This document shows, in pieces, positions 42,331 through 49,121 of a DNA stretch of 49,121 nucleotides. Source of the stretch: Oceanobacillus indicireducens (GTDB lineage Bacteria > Bacillota > Bacilli > Bacillales > Amphibacillaceae); assembly GCF_014647195.1 (NCBI RefSeq), contig NZ_BMOS01000026.1, positions 1-49,121 on the forward strand, given 5' to 3'. The notes under the pieces were generated by a model. It saw only the letters and a program-made list of their open reading frames with translations, ran no database searches and was not told where the DNA came from. Made by a program: the position numbers and the translations under genes. Within the stretch, counting starts at the first letter, position 1. Each line of letters begins with the position of its first letter.

Positions 42331-42663
42331 GAGAGAGAATGTATTTAATCACTTGAGTGGAATTATTTAGTGTGCTTTGGTTGATTAGAGTGCTTCTTAC
42401 TTCTGAATAGAGATTATTTAGTTTATTTCAAATTGATTAGAGTACTTCTAATCACTCGAGCAGAAATTATTCACCTTGCTTCGTTAGAATAGAGCGCTTC
42501 TCATCGCTTGAGCAGAAAATTATTTCCTTGCTCCGTTTGAATAGAGCACTTCTAATCGTTCGGGCGTAAATTTTTTGCTTTATTTTAGTTGAATAGGGTA
42601 CTTCTAATCGCTTGAGCGTAAATAATTTACCTTACTTCGGTTGATTAAAGTGCTTCTAACCAG
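42331..42663. repeat. 52-bp degenerate tandem array, ~6.4 units
   Basis: Units begin at 42331 (diverged), 42383, 42435, 42487, 42539, 42591 and 42643 (partial), exactly 52 bp apart with no length change. A typical unit starts GAATAGAGYACTTCTAATCG, continues CTTGAGCAGAAATTATTTAC and closes CTTGCTTCGGTT. Units differ at roughly a quarter to a third of positions. 52 is not a multiple of three, so this is not a coding repeat. It fills the gap between sspP and the RNase H-like gene. Confidence 0.92.
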
Positions 42664-42731
42664 AAAGATCTTACTCAATTCAGCCGTTTAAATGCTTTTA
42701 TCATCAAAGAAATAGACAAGGGGAGGGGTTT

Positions 42732-43388
42732 ATGTTGCAAGTTAGAATAGAAATAACTTACCGGACGAAAAATGGGGCTGAAGCGGAGTTTAGTTCTGAT
42801 TACATGGAGGCAGAACCCGCCCTTGTCATCGCTCGCGATCTCGAGAAAACGGAGAGAATGAAACAATTAACAATTATTGATACGTACGATGTAAGTTGGA
42901 CGTTAAAACAGTTAACGAAATTTATGGAAAAGGTTAAAACAGAACCCCATGATATCGTCGTTTATTTTGATGGCGGATTTGACCAGAATACACAGAAAGC
43001 CGGATTAGGTTGCGCAATTTACTATAAACAGGATGAAAAATCATATCGAATTAGAAGAAATGCTTTAGTAGAAGGTTTAATCAGCAATAATGAAGCCGAA
43101 TATGCAGCACTTCATCTCGGACTGAAGGAATTAGAACTGTTAGGCGTCCATCATTTACCAATTACGTTCGTGGGAGACTCCCTTGTCGTTATTAATCAAC
43201 TTAATGATGAGTGGCCGTGTTATGAAGCCGAATTATCAAAGTGGATGGACCGGATTGAAGCAAAAACGGAGCAACTCGGAATTGCGCCAACCTATGAAAG
43301 TGTTTCACGTAAAAAGAACCGCGAGGCAGATCAATTGGCGACACAAGCTTTACAAGGAGTTGAAATTACGAGTCACTCGGAGCAGTAA
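42732..43388 (+). CDS. RNase H-like (reverse transcriptase-like) protein
   Basis: 218-residue protein. Residues about 72-210 form a ribonuclease H fold: VVYFDGGFDQNTQKAGLGCAIYY with the first Asp, NNEAEYAALHLGL with the Glu, TFVGDSLVVINQL with the second Asp and KKNREADQLATQAL with the last Asp. The N-terminal 70 residues (MLQVRIEITYRTKNGAEAEF...) are a small separate domain as in the Bacillus YpeP-like group. GGGGAGGGG precedes ATG. It is unrelated in its N-terminal domain to the RNase H1 at 12859. Confidence 0.85.
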   Translation: MLQVRIEITYRTKNGAEAEFSSDYMEAEPALVIARDLEKTERMKQLTIIDTYDVSWTLKQLTKFMEKVKTEPHDIVVYFDGGFDQNTQKAGLGCAIYYKQDEKSYRIRRNALVEGLISNNEAEYAALHLGLKELELLGVHHLPITFVGDSLVVINQLNDEWPCYEAELSKWMDRIEAKTEQLGIAPTYESVSRKKNREADQLATQALQGVEITSHSEQ

Positions 43389-43390
43389 AT

Positions 43391-43418
43391 AAAAAAAGGG
43401 ATCATGCATCCCTTTTTC
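43391..43418. terminator. Bidirectional terminator
   Basis: AAAAAGGGAT-CATGC-ATCCCTTTTT is a perfect hairpin with A run before and T run after. It lies between convergent genes and serves both. Confidence 0.9.
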
Positions 43419-43440
43419 TTTACGTCCATCTATTTGCCTT

Positions 43441-45123
43441 TTAAAAAGCGCCCGAACCTCCGCCGCCACCGCCAACTCCAGTACCTGAACTTGATGAAGA
43501 ATTTACTGACTGGGCTACAGTCCTTGTCGCCGAACTAAAACTTGTATTCGCGGTAGATGAAAGTGTCAGTAACGCTAATAAGTTGGCAGTTGAATCAGGT
43601 TGTCCGACGGCATTACTTTCAATAAAGTATTTATTTTTCTCCTGAAGTTTCTTATCCTTCAGTCCAGCGGAGAAAATGAGCGCGCGTTCTTTATCATCTT
43701 TAGGTAACGTGTACCAGCTACTTGATTGTAGATCATTAAAGTCTTCTTTAAATTGTTGCCATTGCAAGCTAATAAGTTGCCCCTTGACAGTCCGCGTTTG
43801 GAACACAAGGACAAACAAGAGAAGGCCGCCTAGAACAATGAGATTAAAAACAAGCCACATATATAATTCATGGACACCGAATAATATGATGAGTGAAAGT
43901 AATAAAAGACTGATTAGCCCCGTAATCCAGCGGGGTTTTATATGCTTATTGAGCAGTCGATGTGACTTTATTTCTTCCTTTAATAATTGCTTATACTCTA
44001 CTAGAGCCTTATAAAACGTCTCCTGATTTGTCGTCTTCTTCGTATATTTTTCCAGCTGGTCAAAGGAAAATATGCGATTTTCCCCAATCTTTTTAAACAA
44101 GAGATCCATAATCAATGTTTCGTGCTCAAGATCCGTATTCTCATGAACAAGATAAAAAGTATCATTTTCCCTCTGCTCAATATTCCCTTTCCTTACTAAA
44201 TCCATCATTGCCGCCGTCAGCATATCCCCATGCTCTGCTACCTGATTACGGAAATAAAGAATCGTTGCGGGCATACTCATCATTTCCTTTGGAACTAAGG
44301 AAACTTTATGATATTGGTGCTCGGCTTCACGCTTCGCCATTTCTTCCTTTCTTCCGCCATAAACTAAGAGGAGGAGTAAATATAAGCCAAATACTGTTGT
44401 TACATAAGGTGCAAGATCTCTAAGTGTTTCTTGACGAGCGAGAAAAGCTGCTTCCTTATCGGCTAGTTTTTGTTCTTCACGAATCATTTCATCCCGAATG
44501 GTTCCATCGTGCATCGGTGCGGCAGAAAATAAAGCGTTATCGTATGCTACACGTATATCCCCATTCTTCCCGCTATCCACAAGGCCCATCTTGAAGACAA
44601 CTGTCCCATCACTATCGATGTTTTCCGTTTTATAAGCTTCATCCAATCCATATGCTATAACATCTGTCGTCATCTTAGGTGGATGAATCGTAACGGTGAA
44701 ATTCTCATAATCGCTCTCATTGCTTGTATCAAAAAATGGCCAGTAAAATTGTGCCATATCTTCATAAACTTCGACACCGTCCTGGATCAAATAAGAAAGT
44801 TCAATCGTAACCGTCTCATTTTTCCCGCTTCTAAATACCTTGTACGTGTCATCGTCTCGTTCAACTTCTAAGCTAGTCCCATTTTCACTAGCTGCAAAAT
44901 CTGTAATGGAAGTACCTTTTTTCGGAATAAGGCTACGGGTGATTCCATTGAACTTCCCATCAAATTCATACGTATGGAATTCTGTCACTTTGACATTTCC
45001 ATCCTCCAACAGGTAAGCATCAATATCTGTTTCATTAATTATAAAGTCGACCGCTAGTGCATGGAGCGGGAACAGTGAAACCCCAACTAATATTGCCAGA
45101 AAAAGAGTGACTAACCTTTTCAT
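43441..45123 (-). CDS. DUF2207-domain membrane protein
   Basis: 560-residue exported membrane protein. Signal peptide or first helix MKRLVTLFLAILVGVSLFPLHALA, an extracytoplasmic DUF2207 domain (VTEFHTYEFDGKFNGITRSLIPKKG...FYWPFFDTSNESDYENFTVTIHPP) to about residue 230, a helix at about 240-260, a cytosolic part with winged-helix-like DMLTAAMMDLVRKGNIEQ, a helix pair at about 400-440, and a Ser/Gly-rich end GVGGGGGGSGAF. The Gly-rich end is typical of the family. GAGGGG lies before ATG 45123. The function is unknown. No neighbouring gene explains it. Confidence 0.85.
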   Translation of the reverse strand: MKRLVTLFLAILVGVSLFPLHALAVDFIINETDIDAYLLEDGNVKVTEFHTYEFDGKFNGITRSLIPKKGTSITDFAASENGTSLEVERDDDTYKVFRSGKNETVTIELSYLIQDGVEVYEDMAQFYWPFFDTSNESDYENFTVTIHPPKMTTDVIAYGLDEAYKTENIDSDGTVVFKMGLVDSGKNGDIRVAYDNALFSAAPMHDGTIRDEMIREEQKLADKEAAFLARQETLRDLAPYVTTVFGLYLLLLLVYGGRKEEMAKREAEHQYHKVSLVPKEMMSMPATILYFRNQVAEHGDMLTAAMMDLVRKGNIEQRENDTFYLVHENTDLEHETLIMDLLFKKIGENRIFSFDQLEKYTKKTTNQETFYKALVEYKQLLKEEIKSHRLLNKHIKPRWITGLISLLLLSLIILFGVHELYMWLVFNLIVLGGLLLFVLVFQTRTVKGQLISLQWQQFKEDFNDLQSSSWYTLPKDDKERALIFSAGLKDKKLQEKNKYFIESNAVGQPDSTANLLALLTLSSTANTSFSSATRTVAQSVNSSSSSGTGVGGGGGGSGAF

Positions 45124-45178
45124 GTAAACCCCTCACTTTCTTAAAAGTAATACGAAAGAACAACCGAAAAAGATTCAC

Positions 45179-45207
45179 TGGGACGTGGGGTCAGTGCATC
45201 TGTCCCA
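45179..45207. repeat. R2 single unit
   Basis: One 29-bp unit, TGGGACGTGGGG...TGTCCCA, without an inverted partner. It lies between two divergent genes. Confidence 0.85.
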
Positions 45208-45340
45208 GTTTTTTGCCTTCATAATACGAATAGAGTACATTTATTAATAAAAGCTTAATATCTCCGGCATATTGGACGATATGAAATAAGGAGGACTATT
45301 TATTTCTGCTACAATCCAAAATGAAGATAGGAGTGCTTGA

Positions 45341-47044
45341 ATGAAAAAGATTTCAGGGTTACTTAACTTTAAAAAACTTAAAACAAAGGTGTTATTTGGT
45401 TTTTCTATTATTATGTTATTAGTTGTCCTTTTAAGTGGATTCACTATTTACTCGATTAATTCCGTAAATAACGATTTGGATATCGTATTGGATAGGGAAA
45501 TAGAATTAATGATTGCTGATGAAGGGTTGGCAAAAAACATGCTGGACCGAACAAGGTTGATTCAGGGTTATATTTTGTTCGGTAATGAAGCATATAAAGA
45601 AGCTTTCGAAGCGGGACTAGAAGAGAGTATTGCATTAGAAAATCGGGCAGCAGAGCTAAGTAGTTCAGCGGAATTAGAATCATTACTTGAAAGAAAAATA
45701 GAGTGGGGTTACCTAACAGATGAGATAATTGAGGCTTATGAAAAAGGAAATGTAGATGAGGCAGGAGTTATTTTAGAAACATCACTTGAACCGCTTGGGG
45801 GAGAATTAATCGATGGGTTTGGAAATCTGGCAGAGGCTACAGAACAAAGAATTCAAGTGATTGGTGAAGAGATCCAACAAAATGTAAATACACTTATGAC
45901 TTTTGGTATTGTTATTTCTTTGGCGGTGATTGTTCTAGGGATTACAATCGCAATGTTTACTGCGCAGATAATTACAAATCCAATTCAAACCGTAATGAAA
46001 CGAATGAAATTAATAGCTTCTGGTCATTTGAATAATGAGCGGTTGACCGTAGATATGCGAGACGAAATTGGACAATTGGTGTCGGCAGCAAATGATATGA
46101 ATGATAATATGCGGGATATTATGGTGAAAATCACGGACGTCTCCCATACGGTTTCAGCACATAGTGAAGAACTCACGCAATCTGCTTATGAGGTGCGTTC
46201 AGGTACGGAGCAAATCACTAGTACAATGGAAGAATTGGCGTCAGGAGCGGAAACACAAGCCTATCAATCCGGTGATTTGTCCAATATGATGTCTAATTTT
46301 ACAGAGCAGATTGAAGAAGTAAATCGTAACGCAGCACATGTGCAAAAAGAATCGAATCAAGTGTTAGAAATGACGAATGAAGGATCCGTGCTAATGGATT
46401 CATCAACGAATCAGATGGAAAGTATTGATGCAATGGTACAAGCGACAGTGAAAAAAGTGGAAGGATTAGATGAACAAACGCAAGAAATTTCTAAGTTGGT
46501 CACAGTTATACAAGATATTGCCGCTCAGACGAATTTATTAGCGTTAAATGCTGCAATTGAGGCGGCAAGAGCTGGTGAAAATGGACGTGGATTTGCAGTA
46601 GTCGCTGATGAAGTCGGCAAACTTGCTGCACAGGTAGGTAGTTCGGTAACAGATATATCAGGGATTGTCTATAATATACAAACTGAATTCAGTGAAGTGA
46701 CAACTGAATTAAATCAAGGTTATGAAGAAGTGAAGGAAGGAACCATTCAAATTCAAAATACGGGAGAGAAATTTACAAGTATTCGTGAATCTGTAACGGA
46801 TATGGTTGGCAATATGCAGAAGATCTCAGATAACGTTTCGGAATTTGCAGCGAGCAGCCAAAAAATGAATTCCTCTATACAAGAAATTGCAGCTGTCTCT
46901 GAAGAATCTGCCGCAGGAATTGAGCAAACATCTGCATCATCGGAACAAACAAGCAGCTCCATGGAAGAAGTAGCCAAGAGTGCAACAGAACTAGCCCGAT
47001 TAGCAGAGAACCTAAATGAATTAGTAAATCAATTCCAAGTTTAA
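45341..47044 (+). CDS. Methyl-accepting chemotaxis protein
   Basis: 567-residue chemoreceptor. Helix 1 at about 23-44, an extracytoplasmic four-helix-bundle sensor (about 45-188; [42 protein letters not shown]), helix 2 at about 189-211, HAMP ([17 protein letters not shown]), then a long signalling hairpin with the tip [38 protein letters not shown] that binds CheA/CheW, and C-terminal helices with methylation-type Glu/Gln sites. The ligand cannot be read. ATG 45341 is preceded by AGGAG. No che genes are near. Confidence 0.93.
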   Translation: MKKISGLLNFKKLKTKVLFGFSIIMLLVVLLSGFTIYSINSVNNDLDIVLDREIELMIADEGLAKNMLDRTRLIQGYILFGNEAYKEAFEAGLEESIALENRAAELSSSAELESLLERKIEWGYLTDEIIEAYEKGNVDEAGVILETSLEPLGGELIDGFGNLAEATEQRIQVIGEEIQQNVNTLMTFGIVISLAVIVLGITIAMFTAQIITNPIQTVMKRMKLIASGHLNNERLTVDMRDEIGQLVSAANDMNDNMRDIMVKITDVSHTVSAHSEELTQSAYEVRSGTEQITSTMEELASGAETQAYQSGDLSNMMSNFTEQIEEVNRNAAHVQKESNQVLEMTNEGSVLMDSSTNQMESIDAMVQATVKKVEGLDEQTQEISKLVTVIQDIAAQTNLLALNAAIEAARAGENGRGFAVVADEVGKLAAQVGSSVTDISGIVYNIQTEFSEVTTELNQGYEEVKEGTIQIQNTGEKFTSIRESVTDMVGNMQKISDNVSEFAASSQKMNSSIQEIAAVSEESAAGIEQTSASSEQTSSSMEEVAKSATELARLAENLNELVNQFQV

Positions 47045-47050
47045 CGCGAT

Positions 47051-47079
47051 TGGGACACGGGGTCAGAGCAAATGTCCCA
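47051..47079. repeat. R2 single unit
   Basis: One unit, TGGGACACGGGG...TGTCCCA, 6 bp after the chemoreceptor stop codon. Confidence 0.85.
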
Positions 47080-47137
47080 CTTTTGTTCTGCGTAACGAAT
47101 ATTATAATCTACACTACATTTTAAGCAAGATAACACT

Positions 47138-47174
47138 AAAAATAGGTTGTCCCTTTAGTAGACAACCCATTTTT
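47138..47174. terminator. Bidirectional terminator
   Basis: AAAAATAGGTTGTC pairs with GACAACCCATTTTT around a short loop. It separates the convergent genes at 47044 and 47178. Confidence 0.88.
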
Positions 47175-47177
47175 ATG

Positions 47178-47657
47178 TTATTTATCCAATTCAATCGTTT
47201 CGTTCACATGTGTCGATTCAGCATTTTTCCCTGTCATGCGTTTATAGAGAAAAGCGATTCTTTTCGTGAAGTTCCCGGTTTCCCAATATTCAGCTGCTTC
47301 AGCTTTTACCTTTATCAAGACAATGTCAGGGTTATCATAAGAGGTTTGCAAAACTTTCTCGTATGCTTTACTCCACAATTCCTTTTTCTTGTCTAAATCC
47401 TCAACAATCTCAGCTTTCCCTCGCACCGAGACATAAGATTTACCTGCATATGCAACATTCACTTCTTGATCATGTAAAATTTCCTTATATTTATCCGTTT
47501 CTTTTTTAGTGAAGAACCATAAGTCCCCATCAAACTCTACTTCTTGCGTTTTCATAGGGCGTGAAATAAGTCCTTCTTCGGTTAATGTCGTCAACATCGC
47601 AGTATCTACACCCTTGATTAGTTCTCTTAATGTCTCCATTTCTTCTTGTTTCATCAT
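47178..47657 (-). CDS. Pyridoxamine 5'-phosphate oxidase-family stress protein
   Basis: 159-residue split-barrel flavin-fold protein like general stress protein 26. Segments: VDTAMLTTLTEEGLISRPMKTQEVEFDGDLWFFTKKETDKYKEI, NVAYAGKSYVSVRGKAEIVED and VLIKVKAEAAEYWE. Such proteins may bind FMN or heme; a true oxidase role is not shown. I use ATG 47657 (MMKQEEMETLR). A GAGGTGAG site lies 13 bases upstream, a long gap, so the start could be nearer that site at a non-ATG codon; the longer frame from 47741 lacks support. Confidence 0.8.
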   Translation of the reverse strand: MMKQEEMETLRELIKGVDTAMLTTLTEEGLISRPMKTQEVEFDGDLWFFTKKETDKYKEILHDQEVNVAYAGKSYVSVRGKAEIVEDLDKKKELWSKAYEKVLQTSYDNPDIVLIKVKAEAAEYWETGNFTKRIAFLYKRMTGKNAESTHVNETIELDK

Positions 47658-47744
47658 TTTAGAAATTGCTCTCACCTCATTTCTTTTTCTATCGTTATAT
47701 ATTTCCCTTAGACCATTGAGATATGCAATGGCTAACATCAATAT

Positions 47745-47777
47745 AAAAAGACTGTCCGCATTACCGCAAACAATCTT
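47745..47777 (-). terminator. Terminator of the 47795-48385 gene
   Basis: On the minus strand AAGATTGTTTGC pairs with GCGGACAGTCTT, with three G-T pairs, followed by TTTT. Confidence 0.8.
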
Positions 47778-47794
47778 TGTCCTTCATTTCTCCT

Positions 47795-48385
47795 CTAGTT
47801 TATGTACAAGTTCATTACATCTGTATTGTCTAATTGATCCCATTTAATTTGGTTCAGTAATAGTTGGTAGCCGTGCCCCAAATAGTGTTCTACTTCAAAT
47901 TCCAATACAGCTTTCTCCGTTAAACTATACTGTTGCAAAACGCCATTTACTGTATAGTCATCTATAATTTGTGCGTAATAGATTTCAGCATAAGGGCGCA
48001 AATTTGGTGCTTTTTCCAAAATCACTTCTTGGTCCAACAAAGCATGGGAAACATGTCTGATAATATTCTTTTCATGTATGAGTAAAGCTCCGATTGGATG
48101 TGGGAACTGATTAACGATTGTTTCTGGTAAAGATTGTAAGGCATTTACAGCTGCTGGGTCACCTTGTTTGTAGTTTTCCAGGAAAGTATGTAAGGAAAGA
48201 TGCACCGCAGCTAGATTAAAATTAACCGCTAAGTCATGTTGTTTTTTTAAATAAAAGGCTTGTGCTATTGATTGCAATAAATTAACAGATATTCCTTTTT
48301 CATTAATAATCTGTTGATAATAATCAATCGCCAAGTCAAATTTTCTTTCACGTTGTGCCTGTACTGCTAATTCAAAAGTACTCAT
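47795..48385 (-). CDS. Unrecognised helical (TPR-like) protein
   Basis: 196-residue cytosolic protein. I use ATG 48385 after GGAGCTGAT; the longer frame (from 48484) has no ribosome site. Its first 65 residues read like tetratricopeptide helices (ELAVQAQRERKFDLAIDYYQQIIN; LLQSIAQAFYLKKQHDLAVNFN), followed by a region rich in His and Tyr (HYLGHGYQLLLNQIKWDQLD). I do not recognise the family. No cysteine and no membrane helix. A terminator follows. The upstream 48386-48748 interval holds two hairpins and no gene. Confidence 0.65.
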   Translation of the reverse strand: MSTFELAVQAQRERKFDLAIDYYQQIINEKGISVNLLQSIAQAFYLKKQHDLAVNFNLAAVHLSLHTFLENYKQGDPAAVNALQSLPETIVNQFPHPIGALLIHEKNIIRHVSHALLDQEVILEKAPNLRPYAEIYYAQIIDDYTVNGVLQQYSLTEKAVLEFEVEHYLGHGYQLLLNQIKWDQLDNTDVMNLYIN

Positions 48386-48616
48386 TATATCAGCTCCATA
48401 AAAAAATAAATTAAAATGCATCTTTTCCATTTTAATTAGTAATGTTCTATATGTCCATCTAAAGTTCTTCAGGGATCGAGTCAAGTACTTGTAGGAGTTT
48501 TTTAAGTCCTTTATTTTATAGTATTATCGTTCAGCTCTATGTTGGCGTTATCAAGCCTAGATCCCTTTAATAAAAATTATGTTTATAGGGGTATATTTCC
48601 CATTACACTCTTTCTT

Positions 48617-48701
48617 AATCAATCGGATATGTCGAGGCTCGATTGATTGAAGAAGTCAATAGAAAACTAGAAGACTGTCTGTATTTCGCAGACAGTCTTC
48701 T
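48617..48701. other. Two hairpins upstream of the acidic lipoprotein gene end
   Basis: AATCAATCG (48617-48625) pairs with CGATTGATT (48640-48648), and AGAAGACTGTCTG (48669-48681) pairs with CAGACAGTCTTCT (48689-48701). The second is a strong 13-bp stem placed downstream of the minus-strand lipoprotein gene and is its likely terminator, although the T run is weak. Confidence 0.6.
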
Positions 48702-48748
48702 ATCATACAATGCAGGGGAATATTTTTCTTCAAAAAACCGAATCATTA

Positions 48749-49057
48749 TTATTCCACTGAATCGGATTCCTCATCAGCACCAAATCCAGGATCCTCGGTT
48801 TCCGAATCCTCATCTGGCTCAGTGTTTGAATCCTCAGCATCGTCTAGGTCTGATCCAGGTTCTGAACCGGAAGCAGGTTCCTCTTCATCCGTTTCCGTAT
48901 CCAGTCCCGGGTCTGTTTCTCCTGTATCTGGGGTCGTCTCCGTTTCAGGTGGATTCTCCATGATTTCATCTTGATCTTCCGTTTCTCCTGAACAAGCAGC
49001 TAATGTCGCCGCGATTCCAATTGAAAGTACACCTGCAAGAACTTTTTTGATTTTCAT
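48749..49057 (-). CDS. Acidic low-complexity lipoprotein
   Basis: 102-residue exported protein. MKIKKVLAGVLSIGIAATLAAC is a lipoprotein signal with lipobox LAAC; after the cysteine the protein is almost entirely Glu, Asp, Thr, Ser, Pro and Gly, with repeats of the type ETDPGLDTETDEEEP and ends in DEESDSVE. It should be a surface-anchored, disordered, strongly negative chain. GAGGAGG precedes ATG 49057. Its function is unknown; possible roles are cation binding in saline conditions or a spacer, both inference. Confidence 0.8.
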   Translation of the reverse strand: MKIKKVLAGVLSIGIAATLAACSGETEDQDEIMENPPETETTPDTGETDPGLDTETDEEEPASGSEPGSDLDDAEDSNTEPDEDSETEDPGFGADEESDSVE

Positions 49058-49121
49058 AATTGGACCTCCTCATAATTTTTCGTATTGTCAAAAGTTCTTT
49101 AGTAAAAACCTGTGTTTTTGT

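Noticed and set aside
42331-42663. CRISPR array
   Set aside because: The whole 52-bp unit is repeated, with no unique spacers between short constant repeats, and no cas genes are present.
1-49121. tRNA, rRNA, prophage or toxin-antitoxin modules
   Set aside because: No cloverleaf, rRNA-like segment, phage structural gene or recognisable toxin-antitoxin pair was found in reading both strands.

Overview
The window looks like chromosomal DNA of a low-GC, endospore-forming Firmicute of the Bacillaceae. The evidence is an SspP-type spore protein gene, strong AGGAGG-type ribosome binding sites with several TTG starts, sigma-A-like promoters, U-tailed terminators, and Bacillus-type families (HssRS/HrtAB, DUF421, DUF2207, AI-2E/YtvI-like). 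A genus in the Oceanobacillus/Virgibacillus group is my inference only. No rRNA, tRNA, CRISPR array or intact prophage is visible.

Layout. 0-1.3 kb: a frameshifted IS605-type tnpB with its right end, abutting a FecCD/BtuCD-type metal-chelate ABC transporter (1.3-3.1 kb). 3.1-5.0 kb: DUF421 and DUF4363 genes and a small membrane ORF broken by a TAG. 5.0-9.5 kb: a heme-stress module, hrtB-hrtA then hssR-hssS, with HssR-like direct repeats before hrtB and before a small oxidase-like membrane gene. 9.6-13.5 kb: maf, two MFS exporters, an RNase H1. 13.6-16.2 kb: a cadCA metal-resistance operon. 16.7-19.1 kb: a membrane-anchored penicillin acylase-family enzyme. 19.4-27.7 kb: an L-arabinose regulon (galM, araD, araR, araB, sugar porter, araA) with paired AraR-like boxes at three promoters. 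27.8-30.2 kb: an ABC-F gene behind what looks like a leader-peptide attenuator. 30.2-38.4 kb: ASCH protein, SDR, AI-2E-family permease, DUF779 plus aldehyde dehydrogenase, DUF488, patatin and small genes. 38.8-42.1 kb: two NADPH:FMN reductase paralogues, the second fused to a PAS domain and a tail with two flavinylation motifs, followed by a signal-less ApbE flavin transferase. 42.1-49.1 kb: sspP, a 52-bp tandem array, a second RNase H-like gene, a DUF2207 protein, a chemotaxis receptor and small genes.

The intergenic DNA is unusual. One ~155-bp repeat family (R1) has four full copies and one half copy. A second family (R2) is built from a 29-bp unit, TGGGACA...TGTCCCA, mostly as inverted pairs, at ten loci. 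There is also a 52-bp array of about 6.4 units and a ~360-bp hairpin array before apbE. R1 often abuts stop codons.

The most interesting candidates are (1) the apparently cytosolic, doubly tagged PAS-reductase with its own ApbE, (2) the ABC-F attenuation leader with a previously unlisted 38-codon ORF, and (3) extension of the HssR regulon to an oxidase-like membrane protein. All family assignments are from reading the sequence; no database search was run.
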